Assembly (NCBI GenBank): GCA_949592205.1
Contig: CATIUR010000001.1
Location: 260,282,250 to 260,346,249 of the forward strand
Source: Helichrysum umbraculigerum
Lineage: Eukaryota > Streptophyta > Magnoliopsida > Asterales > Asteraceae
Reading direction: 5' to 3'
DNA length: 64,000 nucleotides
Under the pieces are notes generated by a model that searched no databases, had not been told where the DNA came from, and saw only the letters and a program-made list of their open reading frames with translations. Made by a program: the position numbers and the translations under genes. Shown in pieces: positions 44,854 to 57,140 of the stretch (within the stretch, counting starts at the first letter, position 1; each line of letters starts with the position of its first letter).

Positions 44854-47800
44854 TTAAGACAAATTGATCATTCCAATACTAGTAACCAAGAATGTGAATC
44901 TGCCTACATCAAAAGCTTTAGTAAACAGATCAGCAAACTGATTATCAGTATGTACTTTCAAAATTTGGATAAGTCTTTTCTCATTACAGTCTCTAATGAA
45001 ATGATATCTAATTTCAATGTGCTTTGTTTTAGAATGTTTAACTGGGTTATTGATAATACTGATTGCAGAACTGTTATCAATAAAAATAGGAGTATTAAGA
45101 AAAGTAAAACCGTAATCTAACATCTGATTCTGAATCCATAGAACTTGGGCACAGCAACTTGCAGCTGCTACATATTCTGCCTCTGCTGTAGATGTAGATA
45201 CAGTGGTTTGTTTCTTGCATTGCCATGAAACCAATCTATCTCCCAAAAATTGACAACCTCCTGATGTAGATTTCCTGTCCAGATTAGCTCCTCCATAATC
45301 ACTATCTGTATAAGCTATCAGATCAAAAGAAGTAAACTTTGGATACCAAAGACCCAATTTTGGTTGACCCTTTAAATATCTAAAAATTCTTTTGACTGCA
45401 AGAAGATGTGACAGCTTTGGATTAGCTTGAAATCTTGCACATAAGCACACTGCAAACATGATGTCAGGCCTTGATGAAGTGAGATACATAAGAGACCCGA
45501 TCATTGATCTGTAGAGATGTTCATCCACACTCTCCCCCTCAAGATCTGCATGTAATTTCTTGTTTGTCTCCACTGGTGTGCTTGCAACTTTAGCATCTTT
45601 GTACCCAAACCTATCCAGTATATCATTAACATACTTACTTTGATGAATAAAGATTCCTTCTTTCTGTTGCTTCACTTGCAGCCCCAAGAAAAATGTTAAT
45701 TCCCCCATGGAGCTCATCTTGAACTTCTCATGCATCAGTGATTCAAACTCCTTGCAAAGACTATCCTTTGTTGAACCAAAAATGATATCATCTACATAGA
45801 CTTGAACCAGTAGTATATCATTCCTAATTCTTTTAGTGAACAAAGTTTTATCTATTGCACCCCTTTTGAATCCATTCTGCAACAGATAATCTGAAAAGGT
45901 ATCATACCAGGCTCTAGGTGCTTGATGTAAGCCATAAAGAGCTTTATCCAGTTTGAAAACTTTATCAGGAAACTTGGAATCTTCAAACCCTGGTGGTTGG
46001 CATACATAAACCTCTTCCTGTATAGTGCCATATAGAAAAGCACTCTTAACATCCATCTGATACACAATGAATCCCTTAAATGAAGCATAAGCCAAAAACA
46101 ATCTGATTGCCTCAATTCTTGCAACAGGTGCAAAAACTTCATCATAATCAATTCCCTCTTCTTGTGAATACCCTTGTGCAACCAATCTAGCCTTGTTTTT
46201 GATCACTATACCTCTTTCATCTTTCTTATTTTTGAAAATCCATTTAGTACCAATTGCCCTCTTCCCTTTGGGCAAATCAACCAATGTCCAAACTTCTTGA
46301 ATCTTAAACTGAAGCAACTCCTCTTGCATAGCTTCAATCCAACTAGGATCTCTCAAAGCTTCAGTAACCTTCTTTGGTTCTGTTTGAGACAGAAAACAAG
46401 CAAACAAAGAGGTATTAACTGCTTCTGTATCAAGATTTACCTCATCCTCATTTTCTGAAGCTTCAAACACCTGACTTTGATTCCTTGTTTTAACAGCAGA
46501 TTCAATATCTCCTATTACATTCTCAAGTGGATGATCTTTATGAGTAATGTATTTAGATGCTGTTGTTTCTTGAATCTCCACTTCCAAGTTGGTATAATTT
46601 CCCTCTTGTCCAGACTCACTGCTTGACACTTCTCTTGAAATTCTCTTTGACAAAGGAGTAGTGCTCATCAAATGTACATAATTTAATTGTTCCTGCTCCT
46701 TGTCAAGCTGCTTTGATGGTGTCTGATCAACATTTACACCTATCTTTGAATACTTCTGTGCTGGACTCATGTCACTGTCTTCTGCACTGTCTTCCATAAC
46801 AGGTCTATCAGAATCATCAACATGAGTAAATGATGTTTCATCTGAATTTTCTGATTCCACATTCTGTGATGTCTTCGGTTGATCAGCTTCAAACACTTCT
46901 GGGGGATCAGGAGACCAAATTGGAAATAATATGTATTCCAATGAATCATTCTTCTTTCCAGCTGGTATTCCTGAGTCTGATCTTCTTTCTCCAGCACATG
47001 TTCCTGTATTTGTACCTGCACTTGTACCTGCACTAGAATCCACATTTGTATATCTAAAAGCAGTATTAAGTACATCAATATCAAACAGTGATTCAGGACC
47101 TTTTCCAGCAGGATTAACAGTGTTTTCATTAAAAGTGATATTCACTGATTCTTCTATGATCCTGGTCCTTTGATTGAATACCCTATAAGCTTTACTTTGA
47201 ATAGAGTAACCAACAAATATCCCCTCATCTGCCTTACTCTCAAACTTTCCTAAGTGATCTTTGGTATTTAAGATTGTGCAAGGACACCCAAAAGATTTTA
47301 AGAAACTAACCAATAGCCTTTTCTTCAATAACAGTTCATATGGTGTCTTGTTATGAGGCTTAACAACTAATACCCTATTCTGAACATAGCAAGCTGTGCT
47401 AACTGCTTCTGCCCAAAAAGACATAGGTAGCTTTGCATCAGATAGCATGGTCCTAGCAGCCTCAATCAGTGTCATATTCCTCCTTCAGCTACTCCATTTT
47501 GTTGAGGAGTTCTAGGTGCACTAAATTCTCTCTTAATACCTTTAACTTCACAGAATTTATCCATCTCATGATTTTTAAATTCTGTTCCATTATCACTTCT
47601 GATGATCTTTACTCTTTTATCCAATTGATTTTCCATCTTAGTTATAAATGATCTAAGTATTTCACCTGTCTCATCCTTTGTCCTAAGAAAGAAAACCCAT
47701 GTAAATCTATTGTAATCATCAATAATCACAAGGCAGTAAGATCTTTTCCCCATACTACTTATACTGGTTGGTTCAAGTAAGTCCATATGCAATAAGTGTA

Positions 47801-48437
47801 AGGGTGTGCAGTTTGTGTTCACAGTTTTAGACTTAAATGAGGATTTGTGTTGCTTTCCCTTTTGACAAGAAACACAATGATCATCACATGAATAGACCTT
47901 TTCAGGCAAACCTCTAACAAGCTTGTTTTTGACAAGTTTATTAATGGTTTTGAAATTCATGTGACACATCCTCCTATGCCACAGTTCAGATTCATTCACA
48001 CTAGCTTTAGAAATAAGACAGTTTAAAACAGGTTGAGGTGTCATATTTGCTAAGTCACACTTATATACATTATCTTGCCTTGGAATTCTCATTAAAATCA
48101 TGTTTTCAGGTATTTTGAATTCCTTGGACAAGATAAGGCATTCAGTGTCAGTAAAATGAACTGGGTTCTTTTTATCTGTGATTTGACTCACACTTAGCAA
48201 ATTATACCTCAATTGTTCCACAAAATAAACATTATCAAAACTTAGCTTTTCACTCTGAACTGTTCATTTCCCTGTAATCCTTCCTCCTTTTGGATTGCTT
48301 CCAAAAGCTACATATCCTCCATCAAAAGATTTGAAATCCTGTAGCTTTTCTTTATCTCCAGTCATGTGCCTTGAACATCCACTATCAATATGCCATAAGC
48401 TCTTAGGTTTGCCCTGCACAACCAGTCAAAAAGAGAA
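44854..48437 (-). pseudogene. Pol of copia T (protease, integrase, RT, RNase H), broken
   Basis: The protease motif DSGCSRHMTG is near 48385-48355, then a nonsense codon at 48264-48266. Segment 48221-47472 holds the gag-pre-integrase zinc finger (HxxxCH..., CVSCQKGK) and the integrase core with Asp in HMDLLEP and RSDNGTEF and Glu in PQQNGVAE. A single missing base near 47484, within a purine run, shifts the frame; 47475-44854 (873 codons) then carries the integrase end, an acidic Ser-rich linker, RT with YVDD (about residue 560) and RNase H ending in the ADLFTKA motif. Motifs are all present, so decay is light. Confidence 0.92.
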
Positions 48438-51167
48438 TTAACTTCTCTTGGGAACCCAAACCAATTTGGCTTTGGGTTTCCCATGTGCATTCACATACTC
48501 AACTTTCTTGAAGATTATTGATTGTGATGCACTGTTGGTATTTGGATCTGTTAAATTATCAGACTTAATAGGTGTCCAAATCCAACTTATTTTAGACTTA
48601 ACAGTGTTCTTTGGCTTAACAGTTTTAACTATTTTACCAAATGAAGAGTCAGTGTTAATTTTGTTAACACTGTTTTTAAATTTAGTTACCACTGTTTTAG
48701 TCTTTATAATTTTGGCTGAATTTGTTAGTACTGCTGCAGTAGTTTTACCTGTAACAGTGCTTAACATGTTAGCCTTTGAGTTTATCTTCTGAACTCTGGC
48801 AGTATGATTAACTTTTGATTGAAAATTTTGTTTGTTAATCATATTTGCTTTTATCCATGACTGTTTTCTAATCCTTTGAACATTCTCAGGATTATGATAA
48901 CAGTCATATTGAAGATGACCCATTTTTCCACATATAAAGCAAGTCATTTCTTTTATCACAGTAACATTATTACCCAGTCTCTGTGAAATCATTTGATTCC
49001 ATTTTCTTTGATTACCTCTGGGTTTTTGATTTTGAAAATTCTGTAAAGAAGAAGTACTTGCTTTACATTTACAATTAACACAGTTATTCACAACAGATTT
49101 AACAACAGATTTAGTAAGTGGATTAACTGTATTACTAACATATCCTAGCCCATGTTTAGATTTGTTAGTATTCAAGCTCACATTTTCTAAGGCCAGTTTA
49201 GCCTTTTCTTTAAACATTTTCTTACCCTCTTCTAGTTTATCAGATTTAAGCTTAGAAACTAGACCAGTAATTGCTCTCTTCACATTCTCACATGTTGACT
49301 CAGACTTAGATGATTCAGATTTTACACTCTTCTCACAATCAGATGTCCTATCACTCTGATCATCTTCTTCAGTCCAATCACTAACTTCACCTTCTACAAA
49401 CAACTCATCATCAGATAAACTTTTAATTGGATCAGCCTTTTTAACCTCATCTGTCATTCCTCTTTTAAGTGAATTGATATCAATTTCACTTTTAGGAGGA
49501 AAATAGGTGTGATTATAAGGTGGAGGTACATTATTGTACCCTAATCCAGTCTTAAGTTTATCATGAATCTGTGAATCAATAAGTTTATTGACACTCTTTG
49601 AAGCATGTTCTAATTTACTTACATCAAGTCTTATACTATCTCTTTCACATGTGACCTCAGTAAGTTTCTTAGATAACAACTCAACTTTATCTTTAAAAGT
49701 GTCTCTCTCCCACCTAGCATATTCAATGTCATATTTAAACTGTGTTGCATTGACTTCATATGCCTTTATTTGATTTTCCAGATTTTCAATGACTGCTATG
49801 GTGTGTTTACTTTTGATTTCCCATTGTTTTAGTTCCTCACACACTTTTATATTATGATCCCTGTAATGTTTAACGGTTTGTTTACAGACAGCAGAACATA
49901 ATTTATTTTGTACCTATGTAGGAATTTCTGACTTTTTGTCAGATTCTGCAATGGCCATGAGACATTGATTCTTCACAACATGTTCTTCTTGATCACTCCA
50001 GTCCCATGCACAGCCATCCATAGACACCAATGCATTTGCTGAAGCACCCTGAATTGGAATGTTCCTAGATTGAGTTCCATTGCTTCTAGCTCTCTGACCA
50101 TTACCATTCTGCTCTTGCCTAGGGTTTCTGCATTCTCTAGCAAAGTGTCCCATTTTGTGACAGTTGAAACACTCAATCTTGCTCTTATCAAACCAATTTG
50201 CATCATTCCTCTTGTATGCAAAATTATTCCTACCAGTCCTCTGCATGAACCTTTTTGCTCTCTGAGTAATTAAAGCAATTTGCCACTTAATGTCCATCTC
50301 CTCTAGATCATCACCATCAAATTGTTCCAAATCTTCATTAGTAAGTGAAGAGTTCACATTACTTGCAAAGAAAGATTCCAATATCTGATCATTAGAACCA
50401 TTAGATGATGATCTTGCTCCTCCTGAAACATAAGTAGAACCCATTTGACTTGACTCTGCTTTTGTTCCAGCCATAGACATAAAAGCAGCATTGTGACTAT
50501 ACCCAGTTGCTTGCTTCTTACTTTCAACCTCAGACTCAAAATTCCTCAGATCATTGTATATATCTTCTAATTCCTTAACTTCAATATCTGAGCTCTGCCT
50601 CAATCCAACAGTGTAGATTGTCCATTCATCACCTAATGATCTTAAGAACTTTCTGTTAAGATCTTCTTTGTCAATCTTAACCTTGTGATTTTCCAATTCT
50701 CCAACTAATTTAGTGAACCTATCAAAGGTTTGAGTTAGAGTTTCAGTTTTCACATGGCTAAAATTCTCAAATTGTTGCTTTAACAGAGATCTTTTGTTCT
50801 TTTTGGTGTTATCATTACCACCAAACCTCTTCTCAATTGCCTCCATTAGTACCTTGGGATCCTCACAAGAATCAAATCTGCTCTGATGCTCATTAGGAAT
50901 GGATAGCAACAGAGTGCTAAGAGCCTTGTACTCAGTAGATCTGATCTTTCTCTCTGCATAAGATGTTGGTGGTGGTCTTGGCTGCTTTACACCATCACCA
51001 TCAAGTGTTACTGGTATACCGTTAACAACAACTTCCCACATCTGATAATCTGTGAGAAGCATGTATTGCCTGATTCTGACCTTCCATAGGTCAAACTCAT
51101 CAGGTTTGAGCATAGGAATCTTTGTTGCTTGAATTCCTTCATTCCCTTCAGTAGCCATTGAAATCAA
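48438..51167 (-). pseudogene. Long gag of copia T, one internal stop
   Basis: Segments 51167-49914 and 49844-48438 are in one frame, separated by a single TAG at 49914-49916. The first has the copia gag domain (residues about 15-235) and zinc knuckle CFNCHKMGHFAREC (about residue 340). The second begins with a coiled coil, then an acidic Ser/Glu stretch, a Lys-rich region, and a second knuckle CFICGKMGHLQYDC, then a basic Thr/Val/Lys/Asn tail. The whole is about 910 codons, two to three times the usual copia gag. It ends in a TAA and a TGA within six codons before the in-frame protease. Confidence 0.88.
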
Positions 51168-51240
51168 AACTTAATATAAAGACTAAACCTCAAATACTAA
51201 TATGAATAATCCCAGATCTTCCTGTCTTCAAAGCTTCACA

Positions 51241-51253
51241 AGCTCTGATACCA
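51241..51253 (-). other. Primer binding site of copia T
   Basis: Minus strand TGGTATCAGAGCT, three bases inside the LTR; initiator-methionine tRNA type. Confidence 0.85.
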
Positions 51254-51503
51254 CTTTGTTAGTCCCTATTTAACTTAATAAACAATCATATATAATAAGC
51301 CTTGAATGTATTATTGAGAAGTTGCGAAATCACACTCAATAATATTAAGAAGATCTATGAATATAAATTAATATTCAGAACACAATAATATACCGAAAGC
51401 TTCAATCTTATTAATGATATAAGACGAATACACTTGATGTATTAGGGTTACAGAAAACCTTGAAGCTGCGCAAAACGTTAACCTATCTAGGTCTAAAGGA
51501 TCT

Positions 51504-51512
51504 CTATTTATA
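51504..51512 (-). promoter_or_regulatory. TATA box of the copia T LTR
   Basis: Minus strand TATAAATAG, about 80 bp downstream of the last U3 motif. Confidence 0.75.
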
Positions 51513-51593
51513 ACACATAGAGTCCTATACAATCTCCTACAAATATGGAATAAAATAACTTCCATAACCGACTCATACTTATCACAAAATCAT

Positions 51594-51931
51594 AAACAGT
51601 TGTAACTACCATTCTGAAGTAAACAGTTGTGACTATTACACATTCAGTGGTAACTGCTTCAATTGTAATATAAGACTAAGTACAAATATATAATCAGTGT
51701 TAACTGCTACATATATAACTAACAGTTACAGATACATAAGCAGTTTTAACTACTTACAGACACATAACTATCAGTTGAAATCTATCTTCAATCAGTTGTA
51801 ACACTTGTCTTCTCTTCAGTTTTCTTCTATCAGTTGTAGCTTTGTAAAAACAGTTATAACCTTCAACACAAACAGTTTTAATCACTTGTACTCTGTCTTC
51901 TCATCAACTTCAACTCAAAAACAGTTTTGAC
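51594..51931 (-). promoter_or_regulatory. Thirteen CAGTTNTAAC-like motifs in copia T U3
   Basis: Words such as AACAGTTGTAACT, ATCAGTGTTAACTGC and AACAGTTATAACC occur at roughly 15-50 bp spacing throughout U3. The cores CAGTTG and GTTAAC/TAACTG fit the plant MYB consensus CNGTTR. The cluster lies just upstream of the TATA box. Confidence 0.75.
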
Positions 51932-51937
51932 TCAACA

Positions 51938-52207
51938 TACACTTTGAGTGAATTGAGTGGCCAACCTTTTGTGAGATCGCCTAGTCATGTGTACTCCAAG
52001 ATCATGAGATTTGGATGTATGCCTAAGAGAATCTTTTATTGTTTAAGGAAGGATCATCTTATCTTTCCCTATATTCTGATATTATCTTGCTTATATCTGG
52101 AAGTGGTAACTCTTAAAAATATTTTGACTCGCTCTAAAAATGTTTTAAAATGTTTTCAAAAACTAAGTGTTGCTTGAGGACAAGCAACGTCTGAGTGTGG
52201 GATAACT
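51938..52207 (+). other. Remaining 3' non-coding DNA of element B
   Basis: Resembles H at 9846-9960 and 32980-33056. No gene. Ends in the hairpin and polypurine tract. Confidence 0.7.
52169..52205 (+). other. Terminal hairpin and polypurine tract of B
   Basis: GTTGCTTG-AGGA-CAAGCAAC (52169-52188), an 8-bp perfect stem, then GTCTGAGTGTGGGATAA before the LTR start TGATG at 52208. Confidence 0.85.
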
Positions 52208-53561
52208 TGATGTTACACAAAAAGTCATGTTTTTAAGAACAATATTCCACACCTTTTGGGCACATCTTTAGTGAAAATATTCCAAAACAATCATTATTTA
52301 CTAAAATTCACTAAAGTGCTCAAAATAAAGACGTTGCTACAAAAATCACTAAAAACGTTCAGATAACAAGCAAAACAGAGCGAATAAACAACAACCAATT
52401 CACACACTCTCATTTACCTTATGATAAGCACATTCTAACATTATGGTATGATGTAATAGGTCAAAACGAGACGGGAGAATCAAGAATCATGCAAATTGGG
52501 TGAAGAACGGAAGAGATACGGCTCCTACAGGTCGTTAAAAGTCATTTCAGCTATGCTTGAGCTACACACATCCAATTTATATGATATTGGTACCATTGGA
52601 AGTGTAACGGAATTACGAGGTTACAGGCGAAAGAATCAGGTCAAACGGACATATAATGAAGAAGATACGGGCGTTTTAAGCAACGAACAAAATCAGATGG
52701 AGACCGTATACGGCCTTGGAAACCGTATACGGCCCTATGAAGGCCGTATACGGCCTCCCATGCCCCATATTCTGCCCGTTTGTGCTTCGTTTGCTTGTAC
52801 GTTGCTACTTCGCGACTTGTACGACTGATTTGGAGCTTTGCCTATAAATAGAGGATCACCTATCCAACATTCAAACAATTTTCATCATTCCACTCATTTC
52901 CTCATTCTCACTTTCTCTCTCACACACTCTCTCTCTCTACTCTCTCTCTCTCTCTCTTCTTTTTCTCTCTCTAGAATTAGGGTTAGCATCAGTTAGTTCT
53001 CAGTTAATATTTAACTGAAACTAACGGAGGAACTACTTTTGTAATAGCATAGGGAATAGTTCAGGGGCTTTTCTTGCAATATTGTCGAAGATATTGCAGA
53101 GGTTCTGCTTGTACTCTCTCTCCAACGCTTATTCGATCTACGCTTTATTAACGGTTACTTCTTTCCTTATCTGTTATAATGATGATTGCTATTGTTATTA
53201 TGCTAGATTTAGGACCTTTTATTATGCGTAGTGAGTCGTTACCCTGTGTGTTTGTTATGATGTAGTTAGTTTATATATGTGTGGGGTGATGCTGCTTTAG
53301 TATACGATTGAAAACCGGGTGTACTGTTACTTTACATTTATGATTTTTAAACCTAAACTATATCGCCTTTCCTCCAAATAAACGTGGTTAGAACCTTTAT
53401 GATAAGGAGTCGCGAACCTTGATCAAATGGTCACTACCTATCTATGTTTTCTGAAACCGTAAACATGGTCTGAATTGTGTAACTGTGGAAATACTGTTTA
53501 AACCTTTCGTATAGTACACCATGAATCAATCAGGGATTTATTGGGAATAGAGAGGGCTTGT
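52208..53561 (+). mobile_element. 3' LTR of B, left part
   Basis: Matches the 5' LTR from 34330 to about 35685. Three CCGTATACGGCC units (52703-52756) and TATAAATAG (52843-52851) are kept. Interrupted by array C after CTTGT. Confidence 0.9.
52703..52756. repeat. CCGTATACGGCC units in the B 3' LTR
   Basis: Three units as in the 5' LTR; the flanks have a few point differences, the palindromes none. Confidence 0.88.
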
Positions 53562-55154
53562 TGATAAACGCCAAAATGTACTAGATTATAATACTAATTA
53601 CCCCCCTGTTTGATAGATTTCTAATGCATTTTATGTGAATAAGATACTCATTTCGTTCATATTTGCATTTAGGAGTTTATTTGGAGCTTGGATCAAAAAG
53701 AAGCAGAAAGCGAGTTTATTTTGGAGAAAAGTTGCTAAAAGAATGAAAAGATAGACAAGAGAGGATTGGATCGAATTGTAAATGAAGCTCGAATCGGAAA
53801 GAGAACGAAAGATGAGCTGAAAATGGAAGAAAAGTGAAAAATCTGGAAAAATCATTTCATCCGCCATATGGATTAATCCATACGCCGGATGGATCGAAAA
53901 CCACAGGCCCAGGCTTACGCGGGACTGGGCTGGGCTTATATCCAATCCATACGACGGATGGAATAATCCATCCGTCGTATGGATCACTTTTCCAGCCATT
54001 TAAGTCCGATTTTAGGGTTTTCAATTCAAAACTTCATATAACTAAACCCAAACGAATAGCAGCCGACCAAGAGGGGTTTTTCCCCCCATTTTGGGAGCGA
54101 AATGATGGCGATTCGGAGGCGGAAAAGTCTAGGATCAATTCTTATTGATTCTACTTCATTAGGTTTATGATTCGGTTTGCTTATCTTGTTCTGATTTTAA
54201 TTCAAACATGGTCTATGTGTTTCGTTTGGAATATTGAATCTGATTTTGTACAATTGAATCATGAATTAGATTATGTATATTGTTTAGTTTAATAATCTTG
54301 GATGATGATCGTTTGAAGGTTATAATTGTGTTTTGGATCAATTGTCTGATTGAATATTGTTATGTTATCCATGATTCCTTATTTATTGGTGATTGTTAGT
54401 CATTATTTCTTAATATGGTTGATAATATTGATGAGATTGAATTCCTTTAATATTATTGATTATTTATGTTTATTAATTTTAGAGTTTTTGACCATTGCTA
54501 AATATATTGAGTTTGATAGGTTAAGAAAATAAGAACTAGACAATCTAAAATGAATAAGACAATAAGAAATTATTGGGTATTGTTGAGTCATACCATTAGG
54601 GTTAATCATAACAAGTTGTGAATACTTAATGCACAATCTAGGGAAACACACGCAATAGAGCAACATTCTTGCGACATCGGATCGATGTTTAATGTGGAAC
54701 TCTAGGTTGTAGAAATTAGTTGGACCCGGAAAGTTGGCTAATTTACATTTAACTTGGACTCTTTGATTAGTATCTAAGTTAATATAAAAGAAATCACAAT
54801 CAGACAATCAAAACACATGAACCGGATAATATGAATCTGAGGTGAAGACTCTAAGCAATTACATGTCTATCTCCAATTGTTTATCTGTTCATTCTATCTT
54901 GTTTTATGTTGTTTGGTTTGGTTATTTAGTTCATATTGAACGTTCGTACGGAACTAAAACGTAACCCCTATTTTATTGCTTTCTGAATAATTCCAATTTA
55001 ATTGAATAACATTGTTCTTGTGTTCCTGTGATCGACCTGGACTTACTATAGCTATACTATTCCGATCGTGTATTCTTGCCTGGTTGTGTGATAGTATTGA
55101 TTGGTATATCATGTACTTTATAAATAATAAAACTAGACGCTTTCACACGCATCA
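53562..55154 (+). mobile_element. LTR C1
   Basis: 1593 bp, TGATAAACGCC to ACACGCATCA. Unlike H and B it has no TATAAATAG, and its palindrome core is different. Confidence 0.9.
53858..53985. repeat. ATCCATACGNCGGATGG palindrome array in C1
   Basis: CATCCGCCATATGG, ATCCATACGCCGGATGG, ATCCATACGACGGATGG and CATCCGTCGTATGG lie in both senses, with GGCCCAGGC and TGGGCTGGGCT (site II-like) between the pairs. Confidence 0.85.
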
Positions 55155-55160
55155 AGTTTT

Positions 55161-55180
55161 TGGCGCCGCTGCCGGGGAAC
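55161..55180 (+). other. tRNA-Asp-type primer binding site of C, first copy
   Basis: TGGCGCCGCTGCCGGGGAAC after the LTR end and AGTTTT. Confidence 0.87.
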
Positions 55181-55255
55181 ACTTAACCGGTTGGACTATT
55201 GTTCTGCCGGGGAACACTTAACCGGTTGGACTGATGTTCTATCGGGGAACGGGTG
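55171..55255 (+). repeat. Tandem repeat overlapping the primer site
   Basis: The unit CCGGGGAACACTTAACCGG...GGACT occurs twice, with a third start TCGGGGAAC. The first copy includes the 3' half of the primer site. Same in the second internal region (57157-57241). Confidence 0.85.
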
Positions 55256-55815
55256 CTTATTCGATTAAGTTGGAAACAATAAAAAAAAAATATTAAAAAT
55301 ATATATATATTAAAAAAATAAAAAAAATGTTTTGTATAAAATTGTTTATATGTTAATTATATGTATATGCTTGTTATATAGTTTAATATTTAATGGAGCC
55401 GAGATTTTGAATTTGGTTTGCACAGACACTCAACCGGTGGTTGTGCGCACCAGCAGGCGGTTGGAAGGGCTGTTTTTGCGACAAGATTCTGTTGTCTGCT
55501 CTGTTTGTTAATAAGTAGTTTTAACTTTTAATTATCTTATATTTCATTTTCTTGTTCTACTTTTTGTTTTCTTTGTTTTTGCAGTTTTGAACTTTGTGGG
55601 TGTGTTCCCTGGAAACCCTCACGAGACTATAACTCGTCCACTTGGGATACCGATGAGTTTAAAGGCTTGTTGCATACTCTAAATGCAACCGTGATGCCTA
55701 CAGAAGTGTGTTGTTGTATATTTTCATAATCAGATCAAGAAAGTATTTTTCTTCAAGATCAGGGGAGTTTTCTGTTCACTTCTTTTCTATTCCCTATCTT
55801 ACGATTCCTTGTTTT

Positions 55816-55860
55816 GCAATGAGGACATTGCTTTATTTTAAGTGGGGGATGGGGGAAAAG
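55816..55860 (+). other. Internal hairpin plus polypurine module, C copy 1
   Basis: GCAATG-AGGA-CATTGC (55816-55831), then TTTATTTTAAG and the purine run GTGGGGGATGGGGGAAAAG. It lies in the middle of the internal region, 1.06 kb before the terminal module. Confidence 0.75.
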
Positions 55861-56281
55861 AAGTGTGTTTGTCCTGAGTTATAAAGCAATAAATATTGGT
55901 AGACTTTAGAACTTTGTTTTAAGGCATTTTTAGGAAACATAGCTAGAAGGCATTCTATGTTAGTCATTTTTCAACCCAAATTTTTCTTTTAAAAATGTAT
56001 TCTGTTTAAATTTAGAAAATCTTGTAACAAATCTGGGAAATTCAAAGGATAATTTGAATTTAAATTTTAAAATATTAGATAGTTCATCATGTGATGTATC
56101 GATAGCCAATCTATGTGTAAGTTGTTGAGCTATTAAATAAAATTAATGCAAGAAGTATGCGATATTCCGAGAGGAACTTTAGCAATGTATGACTTTAGTC
56201 TTAATTCTTATATATGATAGCGTGCGATATGCCATAATTTTGGAATTTAATTAAAATCATTTGGGGATATACTGGGTGTTG

Positions 56282-56515
56282 TTTCCTTTGTTGTACGTAA
56301 GTACAGACCTGGTCTCCGCCAGTATATTTAATGAAAAATAGCAAAAAGGGTTTAAATGAACTCATGAAAATGTAGTCAAATTATGTTGCTTTGTTGTACT
56401 GAGGTACAGACCTGCCACCAATGGTTTGACTAAAAAGTTATTATGCTAAACCAAAGTCAAGTTATGTCGCTCTGTTGTGTTGAGGCACAGACCTGTCACC
56501 AATGTCTTGACTTGA
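56282..56515 (+). repeat. Three ACAGACCTG repeat units, C copy 1
   Basis: TTGTTGTACGTAAGTACAGACCTG (about 56289), TTGTTGTACTGAGGTACAGACCTG (about 56393) and a diverged third with GTGTTGAGGCACAGACC (about 56470). Each has a small inverted repeat (GTAC...GTAC or GTG...CAC) before ACAGACCTG. Confidence 0.8.
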
Positions 56516-56881
56516 AAAATGATTATTTTAATTGGATATCCATAATATGTGTAATATTAGCACATTATATGTATGAGGGTATTTTGCTATTGGGAATCAA
56601 GGGTAAAGCCTGCAATAATAATAATAATATAAGCTTAATTTCTGAAAAATAGATTGTTTAGGTGGACAACAATATCGATAATCCTTGTGAGTTATCTTTT
56701 ATGCCTAATAAAAATGAATGAGAAAATTGGGTTTCCTAGAAGAGTTTCTTGATTGCTAAATCTTAAGGTAGAATTATTTTTAAGATTAAAATTTGGTTTG
56801 CGAAATGCTAGCTAGTGTGTAATCCCAACGCGCCCTTGTTTGCCTACTAAATTTTGTCGTTTATAAGTTTTAAATCGATAG

Positions 56882-56919
56882 TCTACTTGAGGGCAAGTAG
56901 AATTTAAGTGGGGGATGTT
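56882..56919 (+). other. Terminal hairpin and polypurine tract, C copy 1
   Basis: TCTACTTG-AGGG-CAAGTAGA (56882-56901), 8-bp perfect stem, then ATTTAAGTGGGGGATGTT before the LTR start TGATAAACG at 56920. Confidence 0.87.
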
Positions 56920-57140
56920 TGATAAACGCTAAAATGTACTAGATTATATTACTAATTACCCCCTTGTTGGATAGATTTCTAATGCATTTTATTGGTGATC
57001 GACCTGGACTTACTATAGCTATACTATTCCAATCGGGTATTCTTACCTGGTTATGTGATAGTATTGATTGGTATATCCTGTATTGATTGGTATATCCTGT
57101 ACTTTATAACTAATAAAATTAGACGCTTTCACACGCATCA
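56920..57140 (+). mobile_element. LTR C2, shared and internally deleted
   Basis: Has both LTR ends (TGATAAACG, ACGCATCA) but only 221 bp. About 1.37 kb is missing at 56990, where GCATTTTAT joins TGGTGATCGACC. A 19-bp piece (TATTGATTGGTATATCCTG) is repeated near 57062-57099. Promoter and palindromes are lost. Confidence 0.9.

Larger units (their letters stand above)
40924..51937 (-). mobile_element. Copia element T inside element B, 3' end deleted
   Basis: Minus strand order: LTR (51937-51257), Met-tRNA primer site, gag (51167-48438), protease, integrase, RT, RNase H (to 44854), long non-coding part with element E inside, and an extra ORF (41316-40924). No 3' LTR is present. At the left it meets the protease of B with no target duplication. 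At the right it meets the 3' non-coding DNA of B (TACAC at 51938-51942). Confidence 0.88.
51257..51937 (-). mobile_element. 5' LTR of copia T
   Basis: Minus strand TGTTGAGTC to GGACTAACA, 681 bp. The U3 (51937 to about 51515) is filled with MYB-core-like motifs, followed by a TATA box. Confidence 0.82.
55155..56919 (+). other. First internal region of array C
   Basis: 1765 bp with no supported gene. A pyrimidine-rich TTTTGTTTTCTTTGTTTTTGCAG near 55560-55585 resembles a splice acceptor, followed by some 50 open codons that are not conserved as coding in the second copy. Contains an internal hairpin-polypurine module and three ACAGACCTG repeats. Confidence 0.75.
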
